Assembly: GCA_900771195.1 (NCBI GenBank)
Contig: CAAGMZ010000010.1
Coordinates: forward strand, 1-64,000
Length of the DNA: 64,000 nucleotides
Direction: 5' to 3'
Origin: Lachnospiraceae bacterium
GTDB lineage: Bacteria; Bacillota; Clostridia; Lachnospirales; Lachnospiraceae
The position numbers and the translations under genes are program-made. The number at the start of each line of letters is the position of its first letter. Within the stretch, counting starts at the first letter, position 1. This document shows positions 45,566 through 52,901 of the stretch, piece after piece. A model generated the notes under the pieces. The model ran no database searches. It saw only the letters and a program-made list of their open reading frames with translations, and was not told where the DNA came from.

Positions 45566-45594
45566 TTGCTATTTTATCTCAAAAAATATATTAT
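45566..45594 (+). promoter_or_regulatory. SigA-type promoter of ftsZ
   Basis: TTGCTA (45566-45571), 17-nt spacer, TATTAT (45589-45594). It would give ftsZ its own transcript in addition to read-through. The leader contains an 8-bp tandem repeat (GATTATTT twice plus GATT, 45604-45623). Confidence 0.7.
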
Positions 45595-45670
45595 ATAGTA
45601 TGTGATTATTTGATTATTTGATTCGGAATAAAGAGATGCACTGTTATAGAAAGTTAAGGAGGATACGAAG

Positions 45671-46852
45671 TTGTTAGAAATCAAGTCAAGTGAGAGTGAG
45701 TTAACATCATCAGCCAGAATTATTGTGGTCGGTGTAGGCGGAGCCGGCAATAATGCGGTGAACAGGATGGTGGATCAGAATATAGGCGGTGTTGAGCTTA
45801 TCGGTATCAATACTGATAAGCAGGCACTGAAGCTTTGTAAAGCAAGCACAGCCATTCAGATTGGCGAGAAGCTTACCAAGGGACTCGGAGCGGGAGCTAA
45901 GCCTGAGGTAGGACAGAAGGCTGCTGAAGAGAGTACAGAGGAGCTTACGCAGGCACTGCAGGGAGCAGACATGGTATTTGTCACCTGCGGAATGGGAGGC
46001 GGAACAGGAACAGGTGCAGCACCTGTTGTTGCCAAGATTGCCAAGGATATGGGCATTCTTACTGTCGGAGTTGTCACCAAGCCTTTCAGCTTTGAAGCTA
46101 AGCAGCGTATGGTAAATGCACTGAGCGGAATTGAGAGACTTAAGGAAAGCGTTGATACGCTTATTGTAATACCTAATGACAGACTTCTTGAAATTGTAGA
46201 CAAGAAGACCAAGATGTCGGAAGCCCTTAAGAAGGCCGACGAGGTTCTTCAGCAGGCAGTTCAGGGAATTACCGATCTTATTAAGGTTCCCGGACTTATT
46301 AATCTTGACTTTGCTGATGTTAAGACGGTTATGCAGAATAAGGGCATTGCCCATATCGGTATAGGAACAGGCGTAGGAGAGAATAAGGCTGAGGATGCTG
46401 TAAGAGCAGCAGTTGACAGTCCTCTTCTTGAGACCAAGATTAACGGTGCTACTGATGTCATCATTAATGTAACAGGTGATGTTGCTCTTGCTGAGGTTAA
46501 TGAAGCAGCAAGCTTCATAAGAGACCTTGCAGGTGAGGATGCCAACATTATCTTTGGTGCCAAGGATGATTCTGATTCAATGAAGGATCAGGTTACTATT
46601 ACAGTTATTGCAACGGGAATTGAAGAGCCTGCTGACGCATCAAGAATCATGGGCGGAATAAGCCATAAGACTGTTACGGCATCAACTGTTTCACAGACGG
46701 TTTCACAGTCAGCTCCTACATATTCCGCACAGAGCAATGAGACAAGCACGACAAGCAGGGATATTCCGGGACTTACCAAGCCGAAGCCTGTTGAGAGCAA
46801 TGTCAAAGAGAGAGAAATCAATATTCCTCCGTTCTTACAGAGAAGAAAATAA
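45671..46852 (+). CDS. ftsZ: Cell-division GTPase FtsZ
   Basis: 393-aa tubulin homologue forming the Z ring. It has GVGGAGNNAVNRM near residue 18, the tubulin signature GGGTGTGAAPVVA near 104, and the NxDFADV-like NLDFADVKTVM near 210. A Ser/Thr-rich linker follows, then the C-terminal peptide INIPPFLQRR for binding partner proteins. No ftsA precedes it, as usual in clostridial clusters of this type. Starts with TTG 45671, 8 nt after AGGAGG. It ends at a strong terminator. Confidence 0.98.
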   Translation: MLEIKSSESELTSSARIIVVGVGGAGNNAVNRMVDQNIGGVELIGINTDKQALKLCKASTAIQIGEKLTKGLGAGAKPEVGQKAAEESTEELTQALQGADMVFVTCGMGGGTGTGAAPVVAKIAKDMGILTVGVVTKPFSFEAKQRMVNALSGIERLKESVDTLIVIPNDRLLEIVDKKTKMSEALKKADEVLQQAVQGITDLIKVPGLINLDFADVKTVMQNKGIAHIGIGTGVGENKAEDAVRAAVDSPLLETKINGATDVIINVTGDVALAEVNEAASFIRDLAGEDANIIFGAKDDSDSMKDQVTITVIATGIEEPADASRIMGGISHKTVTASTVSQTVSQSAPTYSAQSNETSTTSRDIPGLTKPKPVESNVKEREINIPPFLQRRK

Positions 46853-46867
46853 TAATGAACAGTGCGT

Positions 46868-46898
46868 GCCCCGCTGGATAACAGCGGGGCGTTGTTTT
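46868..46898 (+). terminator. Rho-independent terminator after ftsZ
   Basis: Perfect 9-bp GC-rich stem (46868-46876 with 46882-46890), loop GATAA, then GTTGTTTT. It ends the dcw transcript. The next gene starts only 13 nt beyond, so that gene may depend on read-through. Confidence 0.88.
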
Positions 46899-46910
46899 AT
46901 GGGAGGACTT

Positions 46911-49157
46911 ATGAAATATCGGGAACAATATTTTGAAGACAGTGTTGTTGATGGGTTTTATGTGCCTTCAATGATGAAAAAGGCATGGGCAGCCCAGCTT
47001 GAAGTACTGAGCCATATTGACCGTGTGTGCAGGAAAAACGGCATAAGGTGGTGGGCTGACTGCGGTACGCTGCTTGGAGCAGTCCGTCACGGAGGATATA
47101 TTCCGTGGGATGATGATCTTGACATATGCATGTTCAGGGATGACCTTCAGAAATTCCTTGAGAAAGCGCCGGCTGAGCTTCCGGACGGGTATGATGTCCA
47201 GAATGTAAGGACTCACAAGGATTATGACAACAGCATTATCACAAGGGTTATAAACAAGACTACCGTATACATTGATGATAAGTATATGGAGGAATATCAT
47301 GGTTTCCCGTTTGTGGCGGGAGTGGATATTTTTGTGCTTGATTATGTGGCACCGGAGCCTGAGGATGAAAGAAAAAGACTTGAGATTACAAGGATAGTGT
47401 CGTCTGCCGCAGCAGGCATCAATGCCGAAAATCAGAATTCTCAGGAGGTTAAGGAGCTTCTTGCACGTATCGAAGACATGCTTAATGTGAAGTTTTCAAA
47501 TGACAAACCGATTGACTGGCAGCTAAGGATACTCAAACAGGACCTTTACTCCATGTATACGGGAAATCCGAAGTCCGGGTATGTGGCACTTATGTCATAC
47601 TGGATGGACTGCGGAAATCATAAGTACCCCATAAGCTGCTTTTCCGAAACCGCTTATCTGCCGTTTGAAAACATGATGATGCCCGTTCCGGCCTGCTATA
47701 ATCAGGTTCTTTCAATAGAGTACGGTAATTATATGAAAATCCGTCAGAGCGGCGGTGTGCATGGATATCCGTTTTATACGGGAATGAGAAAGCAGCTTTT
47801 TGAACTCCTTCAATATACCTCCCCCTATGATTATAAATGGGATGAAACTGACACAGTCCGCACTGAAGGTTCGAATTACAGCGGCCTGCGGGGAATGCTG
47901 CGAAAATTTCTGGATGATAACGATGTGCTCATCGGGGATGCGGATGAAAAAACAATTGTAAAACTGCAGCAGATGGCCATAACCATAGGAACAGCACTTG
48001 AATCGACGGGAACCGGAAACCGGACAGTGTCGCTTTTAGAGGAATACTGCGAAGAACTGTACGGGATGTATATGGTACTTTCGGAGGGTGGGGACTGTTC
48101 TTTGGCGAAGCTCAGAATAGGACATATTCTTGATGATATTAAAGCTGAATACGATAATATCAGCCTGAAGCATGAAATAGTGTTTCTCGTATGGAAGTCA
48201 TCTTCCTGGTATTCTATGATGAATTTTTACGAGGAAGCCGTAAGTGACCCCGGCAATGCCGTATATGTCATACCGGTTCCGTATTATTACAGAAAGGCAG
48301 ACAAAACACCGGGGGCGATGAACTGCGAGGGCAGTATGCTGCCCGGATGCCCGGCTGTTACCGACAGCGATGAATATGATTTTGAACTGCGTCATCCTGA
48401 CATAATATACACCGATTATCCGTATGATGACCGGAACGATTATGTTACAACTGAGAAACGGCTGTACTCATCGGTTTTGAAAAACTGCTGTGACAGGCTT
48501 GTTTACATATCTCCGTTTGTTACCGGCGAAATTACGGATGACAATGAGCGGGCTATATATAACATGCGCTATTATGTTACAATGCCGGCGGTGGTAAACG
48601 CCGACCGGGTGTACGTACAGTCGGAGCAGATTAAAAAAATGTATGTCAAAGTGCTTTCCGGCTGGGCGGGAAATGATACAAAACATATCTGGGAGAAAAA
48701 AATAATGGTTGCCGGGATGAGTGCGGAAACGGGAACGCCGGATGTGCCGGATGCATGGAAGAAGCTTGTTAAATGTGGCGTGGAACCGAAAAAACCGGTG
48801 GTGCTCTTTACCTTTAACATCAGTACTTTTATGGAAAACGGAATGAAGGCGGTCGACAGGCTCAAAAAGGTTATTGATACATTTGAGCAGCGCAGAAATG
48901 ATGTGACACTGTGGTGGCTTGATGACAGCAATATCCGGGAAATAATGTCGGAAAGACATAAAGACATATGGGAAAAATACAGCCGGATTGTGGAAAAATA
49001 CAGAGAAGCCGGTTTTGGTATTTTTGATGACAGCGGAGATTACAAAAGGGCAGTGGGAGCATGCGATGCATATTACGGCTCTCCAGGGATGCCTGCCGCC
49101 AAAATGAAGCTTATGGGGAAGCCTGTGATGATTGCCGATGTTTTATGCGATTCTTGA
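46911..49157 (+). CDS. LicD-family phosphotransferase fused to a GT-B-like (CDP-glycerol glycerophosphotransferase-like) domain
   Basis: 748 aa, no signal peptide or membrane helix. Residues about 20-270 are a LicD domain: RWWADCGTLLGAVRHGGYIPWDDDLDICM, with the DxD metal motif at its end. LicD proteins transfer phosphocholine or similar groups from CDP-activated donors to wall or capsule glycans. After a helical middle, residues about 425-748 resemble a GT-B fold of the TagF/glycerophosphotransferase kind (ADRVYVQSEQIKK, KPVVLFTFNIS, then YGSPGMPAAKMKLMGKPVMI near the C-terminus). This second assignment rests on pattern likeness and is tentative. I chose ATG 46911, 4 nt after GGGAGG; the open frame upstream runs into ftsZ. 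Its stop overlaps the leuS promoter. Confidence 0.75.
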   Translation: MKYREQYFEDSVVDGFYVPSMMKKAWAAQLEVLSHIDRVCRKNGIRWWADCGTLLGAVRHGGYIPWDDDLDICMFRDDLQKFLEKAPAELPDGYDVQNVRTHKDYDNSIITRVINKTTVYIDDKYMEEYHGFPFVAGVDIFVLDYVAPEPEDERKRLEITRIVSSAAAGINAENQNSQEVKELLARIEDMLNVKFSNDKPIDWQLRILKQDLYSMYTGNPKSGYVALMSYWMDCGNHKYPISCFSETAYLPFENMMMPVPACYNQVLSIEYGNYMKIRQSGGVHGYPFYTGMRKQLFELLQYTSPYDYKWDETDTVRTEGSNYSGLRGMLRKFLDDNDVLIGDADEKTIVKLQQMAITIGTALESTGTGNRTVSLLEEYCEELYGMYMVLSEGGDCSLAKLRIGHILDDIKAEYDNISLKHEIVFLVWKSSSWYSMMNFYEEAVSDPGNAVYVIPVPYYYRKADKTPGAMNCEGSMLPGCPAVTDSDEYDFELRHPDIIYTDYPYDDRNDYVTTEKRLYSSVLKNCCDRLVYISPFVTGEITDDNERAIYNMRYYVTMPAVVNADRVYVQSEQIKKMYVKVLSGWAGNDTKHIWEKKIMVAGMSAETGTPDVPDAWKKLVKCGVEPKKPVVLFTFNISTFMENGMKAVDRLKKVIDTFEQRRNDVTLWWLDDSNIREIMSERHKDIWEKYSRIVEKYREAGFGIFDDSGDYKRAVGACDAYYGSPGMPAAKMKLMGKPVMIADVLCDS

Positions 49158-49182
49158 CAAAAGCAGTGATTATGTATAAAAT
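49154..49182 (+). promoter_or_regulatory. SigA-type promoter of leuS
   Basis: Consensus TTGACA (49154-49159), 17-nt spacer, TAAAAT (49177-49182). The -35 box includes the stop codon of the preceding gene. Only about 32 nt lie between the expected start site and leuS, so no T-box fits. Confidence 0.8.
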
Positions 49183-49220
49183 CAACCCTATGAACAGACA
49201 TATTATTAACGGAGGCAGAT

Positions 49221-51650
49221 ATGGCCAATACAACAACATACAATCCCAAATCAATTGAGCCCAAGTGGCAGAAATACTGGGAGGAACACGAAACCTTTAA
49301 AACAGACGTATGGGATTTTTCCAAACCCAAATATTACGTTCTTGATATGTTTCCTTACCCTTCGGGAGTAGGGCTTCATGCCGGCCATCCGGAAGGATAT
49401 ACGGCTACGGATATCGTTTCGAGAATGAAAAGGATGCAGGGCTACAACGTTCTTCATCCCATGGGATATGATTCCTTCGGACTTCCTGCGGAGCAGTACG
49501 CAGTCAAGACCGGAAATAATCCCAACGGTTTTACCCAGAAGAATATCGAGAATTTTACAAAACAGCTTAAGGAGCTGGGCTTTGACTACGACTGGGATAA
49601 GCTGATAGCTACCAGTGACCCTGAGTTCTATAAATGGACACAGTGGATTTTTAAGCAGCTTTATCTCGACGGATATGCAAAATATATTGATATGCCGGTC
49701 AACTGGTGCGAAGAACTGGGAACAGTGCTTTCCAATGACGAGGTGATTGACGGTAAGTCAGAGAGAGGCGGTTACCCTGTTGTCCGCAAGAATATGAAGC
49801 AGTGGGTAATTGACCAGCCTGCTTTTGCTGATAAGCTCCTTGAGGGGCTGGATGAAATCGACTGGCCCGAATCGACCAAGGAAATGCAGAGACACTGGAT
49901 TGGAAAGTCAGAAGGCGTGGAGGTCGATTTCAAGATAAAAGACGGCGGACAGTTCTCAATATTTACCACATGTATCGAGACTATTTACGGTATTACTTTC
50001 ATGGTACTTGCACCGGATGGACAGATTGTAAAAGAGCTTATGCCGAGAATCCGCAATAAGGCTGAGGTTCAGGCATACATCGACGAGACCGTCAAGAAAA
50101 ATGACATGGACAGGACGGAGCTTAACAAGACCAAGTCAGGCTGCGTGTTGGAGGGAATATATGCCATCAATCCCGTTAACGGCAAGGAGGTTCCGGTATA
50201 TATCGGTGATTTTGTACTTGCAAGCTATGGAACAGGTGCGGTTATGGCGGTTCCCGCACATGACCAGAGAGACTTTGAATATGCACAGGTTCACAATATA
50301 CCGGTTATACAGGTAATTGACGGCGCTGACATAAGCGAAAAGGCCTTCGAAAAGTACGACTATCTCGGCAAGGGCTGCAGGCTTATCAATTCAGAAGAAT
50401 TTACGGGCCTTACGGTTGAGGAGGCAAAGCAGGCAATCACTGATAAGCTGGTTGGCATGGGAGTCGGAAGAAAGAAAGCCAACTATCATTTCCGCGAGTG
50501 GATTTTTGCCAGACAGAGATACTGGGGTGAGCCGGTTCCGGTAGTTCATCTTGAAGATGGTACAATAAGGGTTCTTGATGACGATGAGCTTCCGCTTATT
50601 CTGCCTGAACTTGAGGATTATAAGGGCAAAAACGGCCAGGCACCTCTCGAAAATGCAACTGAATGGAAACAGTATGAGCATGACGGTGTGAAGGGTAAGA
50701 GAGAGACATCCACGATGCCCGGAAGCGCAGGGTCAAGCTGGTATTACATGAGATATATCGATCCCCATAATGACAAGGAGCTGGCAGACCCTGAGCTTCT
50801 TAAACACTGGCTGCCCGTTGACCTCTATATAGGCGGACCTGAGCATGCGGTAGGTCACCTCATGTATTCGAGGATATGGAACAGGTATCTTTATGACAAG
50901 GGAATTTCACCTGTTAAGGAGCCTTTCAAAAAGCTTGTACACCAGGGTATGATACTTGGCTCCAACGGAATCAAGATGGGCAAGAGATTCCCTGAGTATG
51001 TAATCAATCCCAGTGATATCGTGAGAGATTACGGCGCCGATACATTAAGGCTTTACGAGATGTTTATGGGACCTCTTGAGGCATCAAAGCCATGGAGCCA
51101 GCAGGGAGTTGAAGGAGCCAGAAGGTTTATAGTGAAGGTGTGGAATTTCTTCACCAATCCCGAGAATATCACTGACGGAGACACTGAAGCTCTCAAAAAG
51201 ATTTATAATCAGACTGTCAAGAAGGTTACCGAGGATTTTGAATCGCTGGGATTCAATACCGCAATAAGCCAGATGATGATTTTCATGAATGCCGTTACCA
51301 AGGAAGGCAAATGCCCGAGAGAGTATGCAGAAGGCTTTGTAAAGATGTTTTCATGCGTATGCCCCCACGCGGGAGAAGAAATCTGGAGCATATTCGGACA
51401 TGATGACACGATTGCTTTTGAAAAATGGCCGGAATACGATGCCGAAGCGGTAAAGGATAATACCGTTGAAATCGGTGTTCAGGTCAACGGTAAGGTGAAG
51501 GGAACCGTCGAGATGGAAGTCGGAGAGGACGGAGAGGCTGTCAAGGCCAGAGCGCTCAAGGTTCCTTCGGTTGCAAAGGCAATAGAAGGAAAGACGGTTG
51601 TCAAGGAAATATATGTTCCCGGAAAAATCGTTAATATTGTTGTAAAGTAA
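49221..51650 (+). CDS. leuS: Leucyl-tRNA synthetase
   Basis: 809-aa class I synthetase charging tRNA-Leu. The HIGH motif is H53-A-G-H56 in PYPSGVGLHAGHPEGY. The CP1 editing domain spans about 225-405 and keeps GTGAVMAVPAHDQRDFEYA with its editing Asp. The Thr-rich editing motif reads TTCIET (249-254) where most enzymes have TTRPDT. The KMSKS loop reads K585-M-G-K-R, followed by the expected NPSDIVRDYGADTLRLYEMFMGP. The anticodon-binding domain and C-terminal domain are present. Its own promoter and a strong terminator make it a single-gene unit. Confidence 0.96.
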   Translation: MANTTTYNPKSIEPKWQKYWEEHETFKTDVWDFSKPKYYVLDMFPYPSGVGLHAGHPEGYTATDIVSRMKRMQGYNVLHPMGYDSFGLPAEQYAVKTGNNPNGFTQKNIENFTKQLKELGFDYDWDKLIATSDPEFYKWTQWIFKQLYLDGYAKYIDMPVNWCEELGTVLSNDEVIDGKSERGGYPVVRKNMKQWVIDQPAFADKLLEGLDEIDWPESTKEMQRHWIGKSEGVEVDFKIKDGGQFSIFTTCIETIYGITFMVLAPDGQIVKELMPRIRNKAEVQAYIDETVKKNDMDRTELNKTKSGCVLEGIYAINPVNGKEVPVYIGDFVLASYGTGAVMAVPAHDQRDFEYAQVHNIPVIQVIDGADISEKAFEKYDYLGKGCRLINSEEFTGLTVEEAKQAITDKLVGMGVGRKKANYHFREWIFARQRYWGEPVPVVHLEDGTIRVLDDDELPLILPELEDYKGKNGQAPLENATEWKQYEHDGVKGKRETSTMPGSAGSSWYYMRYIDPHNDKELADPELLKHWLPVDLYIGGPEHAVGHLMYSRIWNRYLYDKGISPVKEPFKKLVHQGMILGSNGIKMGKRFPEYVINPSDIVRDYGADTLRLYEMFMGPLEASKPWSQQGVEGARRFIVKVWNFFTNPENITDGDTEALKKIYNQTVKKVTEDFESLGFNTAISQMMIFMNAVTKEGKCPREYAEGFVKMFSCVCPHAGEEIWSIFGHDDTIAFEKWPEYDAEAVKDNTVEIGVQVNGKVKGTVEMEVGEDGEAVKARALKVPSVAKAIEGKTVVKEIYVPGKIVNIVVK

Positions 51651-51657
51651 AAACAGA

Positions 51658-51723
51658 GGCTGTAAAATGATTATCTGAGTCCGGGCGCTTTAAGACCCGA
51701 CTCAGATAATTGTTTTTACAGCC
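51658..51723. terminator. Long hairpin terminator between leuS and the opposing small gene
   Basis: The core 51670-51685 pairs with 51696-51710 with one bulged base. The stem extends outward (51658-51669 with 51711-51723) through two G-U pairs and one bulged T, giving about 27 pairs. On the plus strand the outer arm is T-rich (TGTTTTTA), fitting termination of leuS. The last bases are inside the 3' end of the minus-strand gene ending at 51716. Confidence 0.85.
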
Positions 51724-51958
51724 CCATTTTCATTATGGTTTCTATTTTGCCCAGCTCTTCCGGCGCCATTTCCTTTTTCATTGACTCGAATATTGAATCG
51801 ATGTCTTTTTTGTCAAAAGAAATATGTTCTTCCCTGGCTTTGTTGGAAAAAGCCAGTAAAAGCGGCAAAAGCTCGTCATTTTTTTTGCCCTGTGACAGCT
51901 TTACAAATTCTCTGAGCAGATGTGATTTTCTCTCGTCAATCTTGCTAAAATCAGCCAT
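51716..51958 (-). CDS. Small protein of unknown function (80 aa)
   Basis: No family recognised. Charged, helical, cytosolic: MADFSKIDERKSHLLREF at the start, a Leu-rich centre (ELLPLLLAF) and a Lys/Glu/Met-rich end (EELGKIETIMKMGL). Start ATG 51958 has GGAGG 5 nt upstream; the longer in-frame start at 51970 lies before that site. The stop lies inside the terminator hairpin shared with leuS. It follows the 145-aa gene by 28 nt on the same strand, so the two are probably co-expressed. Confidence 0.65.
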   Translation of the reverse strand: MADFSKIDERKSHLLREFVKLSQGKKNDELLPLLLAFSNKAREEHISFDKKDIDSIFESMKKEMAPEELGKIETIMKMGL

Positions 51959-51986
51959 AGATACCTCCACAACAAATCAAATTCAT

Positions 51987-52424
51987 TTAGAAATCAAGCA
52001 TTTTTTTGTATTCCTCGTATTTTTTCTGCTGGTCTGAGTTAAGAAAATTTCTGATTACATCCGAGCCGGCAGAGCTGCCGTTTTCTTTTGCGGAGTTCAT
52101 TGCACTGTACACCTTGAACATGTCATTGAAATTTCCCAACTGTGATATCATGTCCAGAATTTCTGCGTCCTTTTTGGGACAATAGCTTTTTATATCCCTG
52201 ATTATATGCTCGACATCGTGTTTTTCCCGGCATAATGGTGACGGACATGGCATATTTTTGAAGAAATCGATTGTCTGCATAAGCTCGGCGAGCCTGACAA
52301 AAACAGCAATTATGTACTGTTGTTTGGTATCGGTATAGGGAATGTAGGCTTTCAGCATCTGAAGGTATGAATCACATGTGGCTACATCAAATTCCGTCAG
52401 ACAGAGCTTTTGCTGCTTTTCCAT
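51987..52424 (-). CDS. Protein of unknown function (145 aa)
   Basis: No family recognised. Mostly helical and soluble, with a Cys pair motif PCPSPLCREKH near residue 60 and further Cys near 8, 17 and 82. The tail SDQQKKYEEYKKML resembles in style the tail of its small neighbour. An AGGGG ribosome site lies upstream. Together with the 80-aa gene it forms a two-gene minus-strand unit with a possible promoter at 52445-52472. Conservation in relatives would test whether the pair is functional. Confidence 0.62.
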   Translation of the reverse strand: MEKQQKLCLTEFDVATCDSYLQMLKAYIPYTDTKQQYIIAVFVRLAELMQTIDFFKNMPCPSPLCREKHDVEHIIRDIKSYCPKKDAEILDMISQLGNFNDMFKVYSAMNSAKENGSSAGSDVIRNFLNSDQQKKYEEYKKMLDF

Positions 52425-52444
52425 ACTGCGGGCCCCTTTTCTTT

Positions 52445-52472
52445 TTTATAAGTATATGCAGGGAGTTGACAA
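52445..52472 (-). promoter_or_regulatory. Possible promoter of the two small minus-strand genes
   Basis: On the minus strand TTGTCA (52472-52467), 16-nt spacer, TATAAA (52450-52445), 21 nt before the start at 52424. Boxes are only fair. Confidence 0.4.
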
Positions 52473-52474
52473 TA

Positions 52475-52520
52475 ATGCATATGCGCCTTCCCGGGGATTA
52501 CCCGGAAAGGCGATATGCAT
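52475..52520 (-). terminator. Long imperfect hairpin after the Cys-rich gene
   Basis: Arms 52475-52495 and 52501-52520 pair almost completely (one bulge, one mismatch) with loop GATTA. It begins 6 nt after the stop of the Cys-rich gene on the minus strand. The following bases (TTATTGTC) form only a poor T run, so termination is likely but not certain. Confidence 0.6.
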
Positions 52521-52525
52521 CCTGA

Positions 52526-52762
52526 TTAGTTGATAAGTGCGATAAGGATGATTATCCAGATCCAGTTGCATCCGCAATCACAGTCGTGATGGCATCCGCA
52601 GTCTCCTTCGCCTCTTCCGAAGAGAGAACCTCCGAAGAGTCCCCCTTCTCCGCCGCATACACATGAGAGGATAAGGATCCAGATAAGAATGCTGCAGCTG
52701 CAGTTTCCTGATCTGCCCATTCCTGATTCACATCCACATCCTGTTGCTGCTAAATCACTCAT
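52526..52762 (-). CDS. Small Cys/Gly-rich protein with two hydrophobic segments
   Basis: 78 aa with Cys and Gly clusters: CGCESGMG near residue 9, SCVCGGEGGLFGG near 33, and DCGCHHDCDCGCN near 54. Two hydrophobic Trp/Ile stretches (SILIWILIL and WIWIIILIALI) could be membrane segments. Similar small high-Cys proteins are common in Clostridia and are sometimes labelled chorion-class or spore-coat-like; their role is not established. The start has GGAGG 9 nt upstream. Metal binding through the Cys/His cluster is a reasonable guess. Divergent from icd. Confidence 0.7.
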   Translation of the reverse strand: MSDLAATGCGCESGMGRSGNCSCSILIWILILSCVCGGEGGLFGGSLFGRGEGDCGCHHDCDCGCNWIWIIILIALIN

Positions 52763-52838
52763 ATTTTATTTCCTCCTGGAAATATGTTTTACAATATAGT
52801 CATATGCGGCTCTGCTTGTCATGGTGATGGATTTTGTG

Positions 52839-52866
52839 TTGATTTTTGAATATTCTGTGTTATACT
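52839..52866 (+). promoter_or_regulatory. SigA-type promoter of icd
   Basis: TTGATT (52839-52844), 16-nt spacer, TATACT (52861-52866), 35 nt before icd. Confidence 0.6.
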
Positions 52867-52901
52867 TACATTAAAATTTTTACATCAGGGAGGTTTGGCA
52901 C

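Noticed and set aside
45526..45570. ACAGTAA...TTACTGT inverted repeat after divIB as a terminator
   Set aside because: Seven weak pairs around a long loop, with the T run inside the loop rather than after the stem.
45604..45623. GATTATTT tandem repeat before ftsZ as an iteron or DnaA-type site
   Set aside because: Two and a half AT-rich units with no DnaA box; it sits in the ftsZ leader and is probably just AT-rich sequence.
46737..46910. N-terminal extension of the LicD fusion into ftsZ
   Set aside because: Just the open frame continuing upstream through ftsZ and its terminator; the good ribosome site is before 46911.
49158..49220. T-box leader before leuS
   Set aside because: The promoter leaves only about 32 nt of leader, far too short for a T-box.
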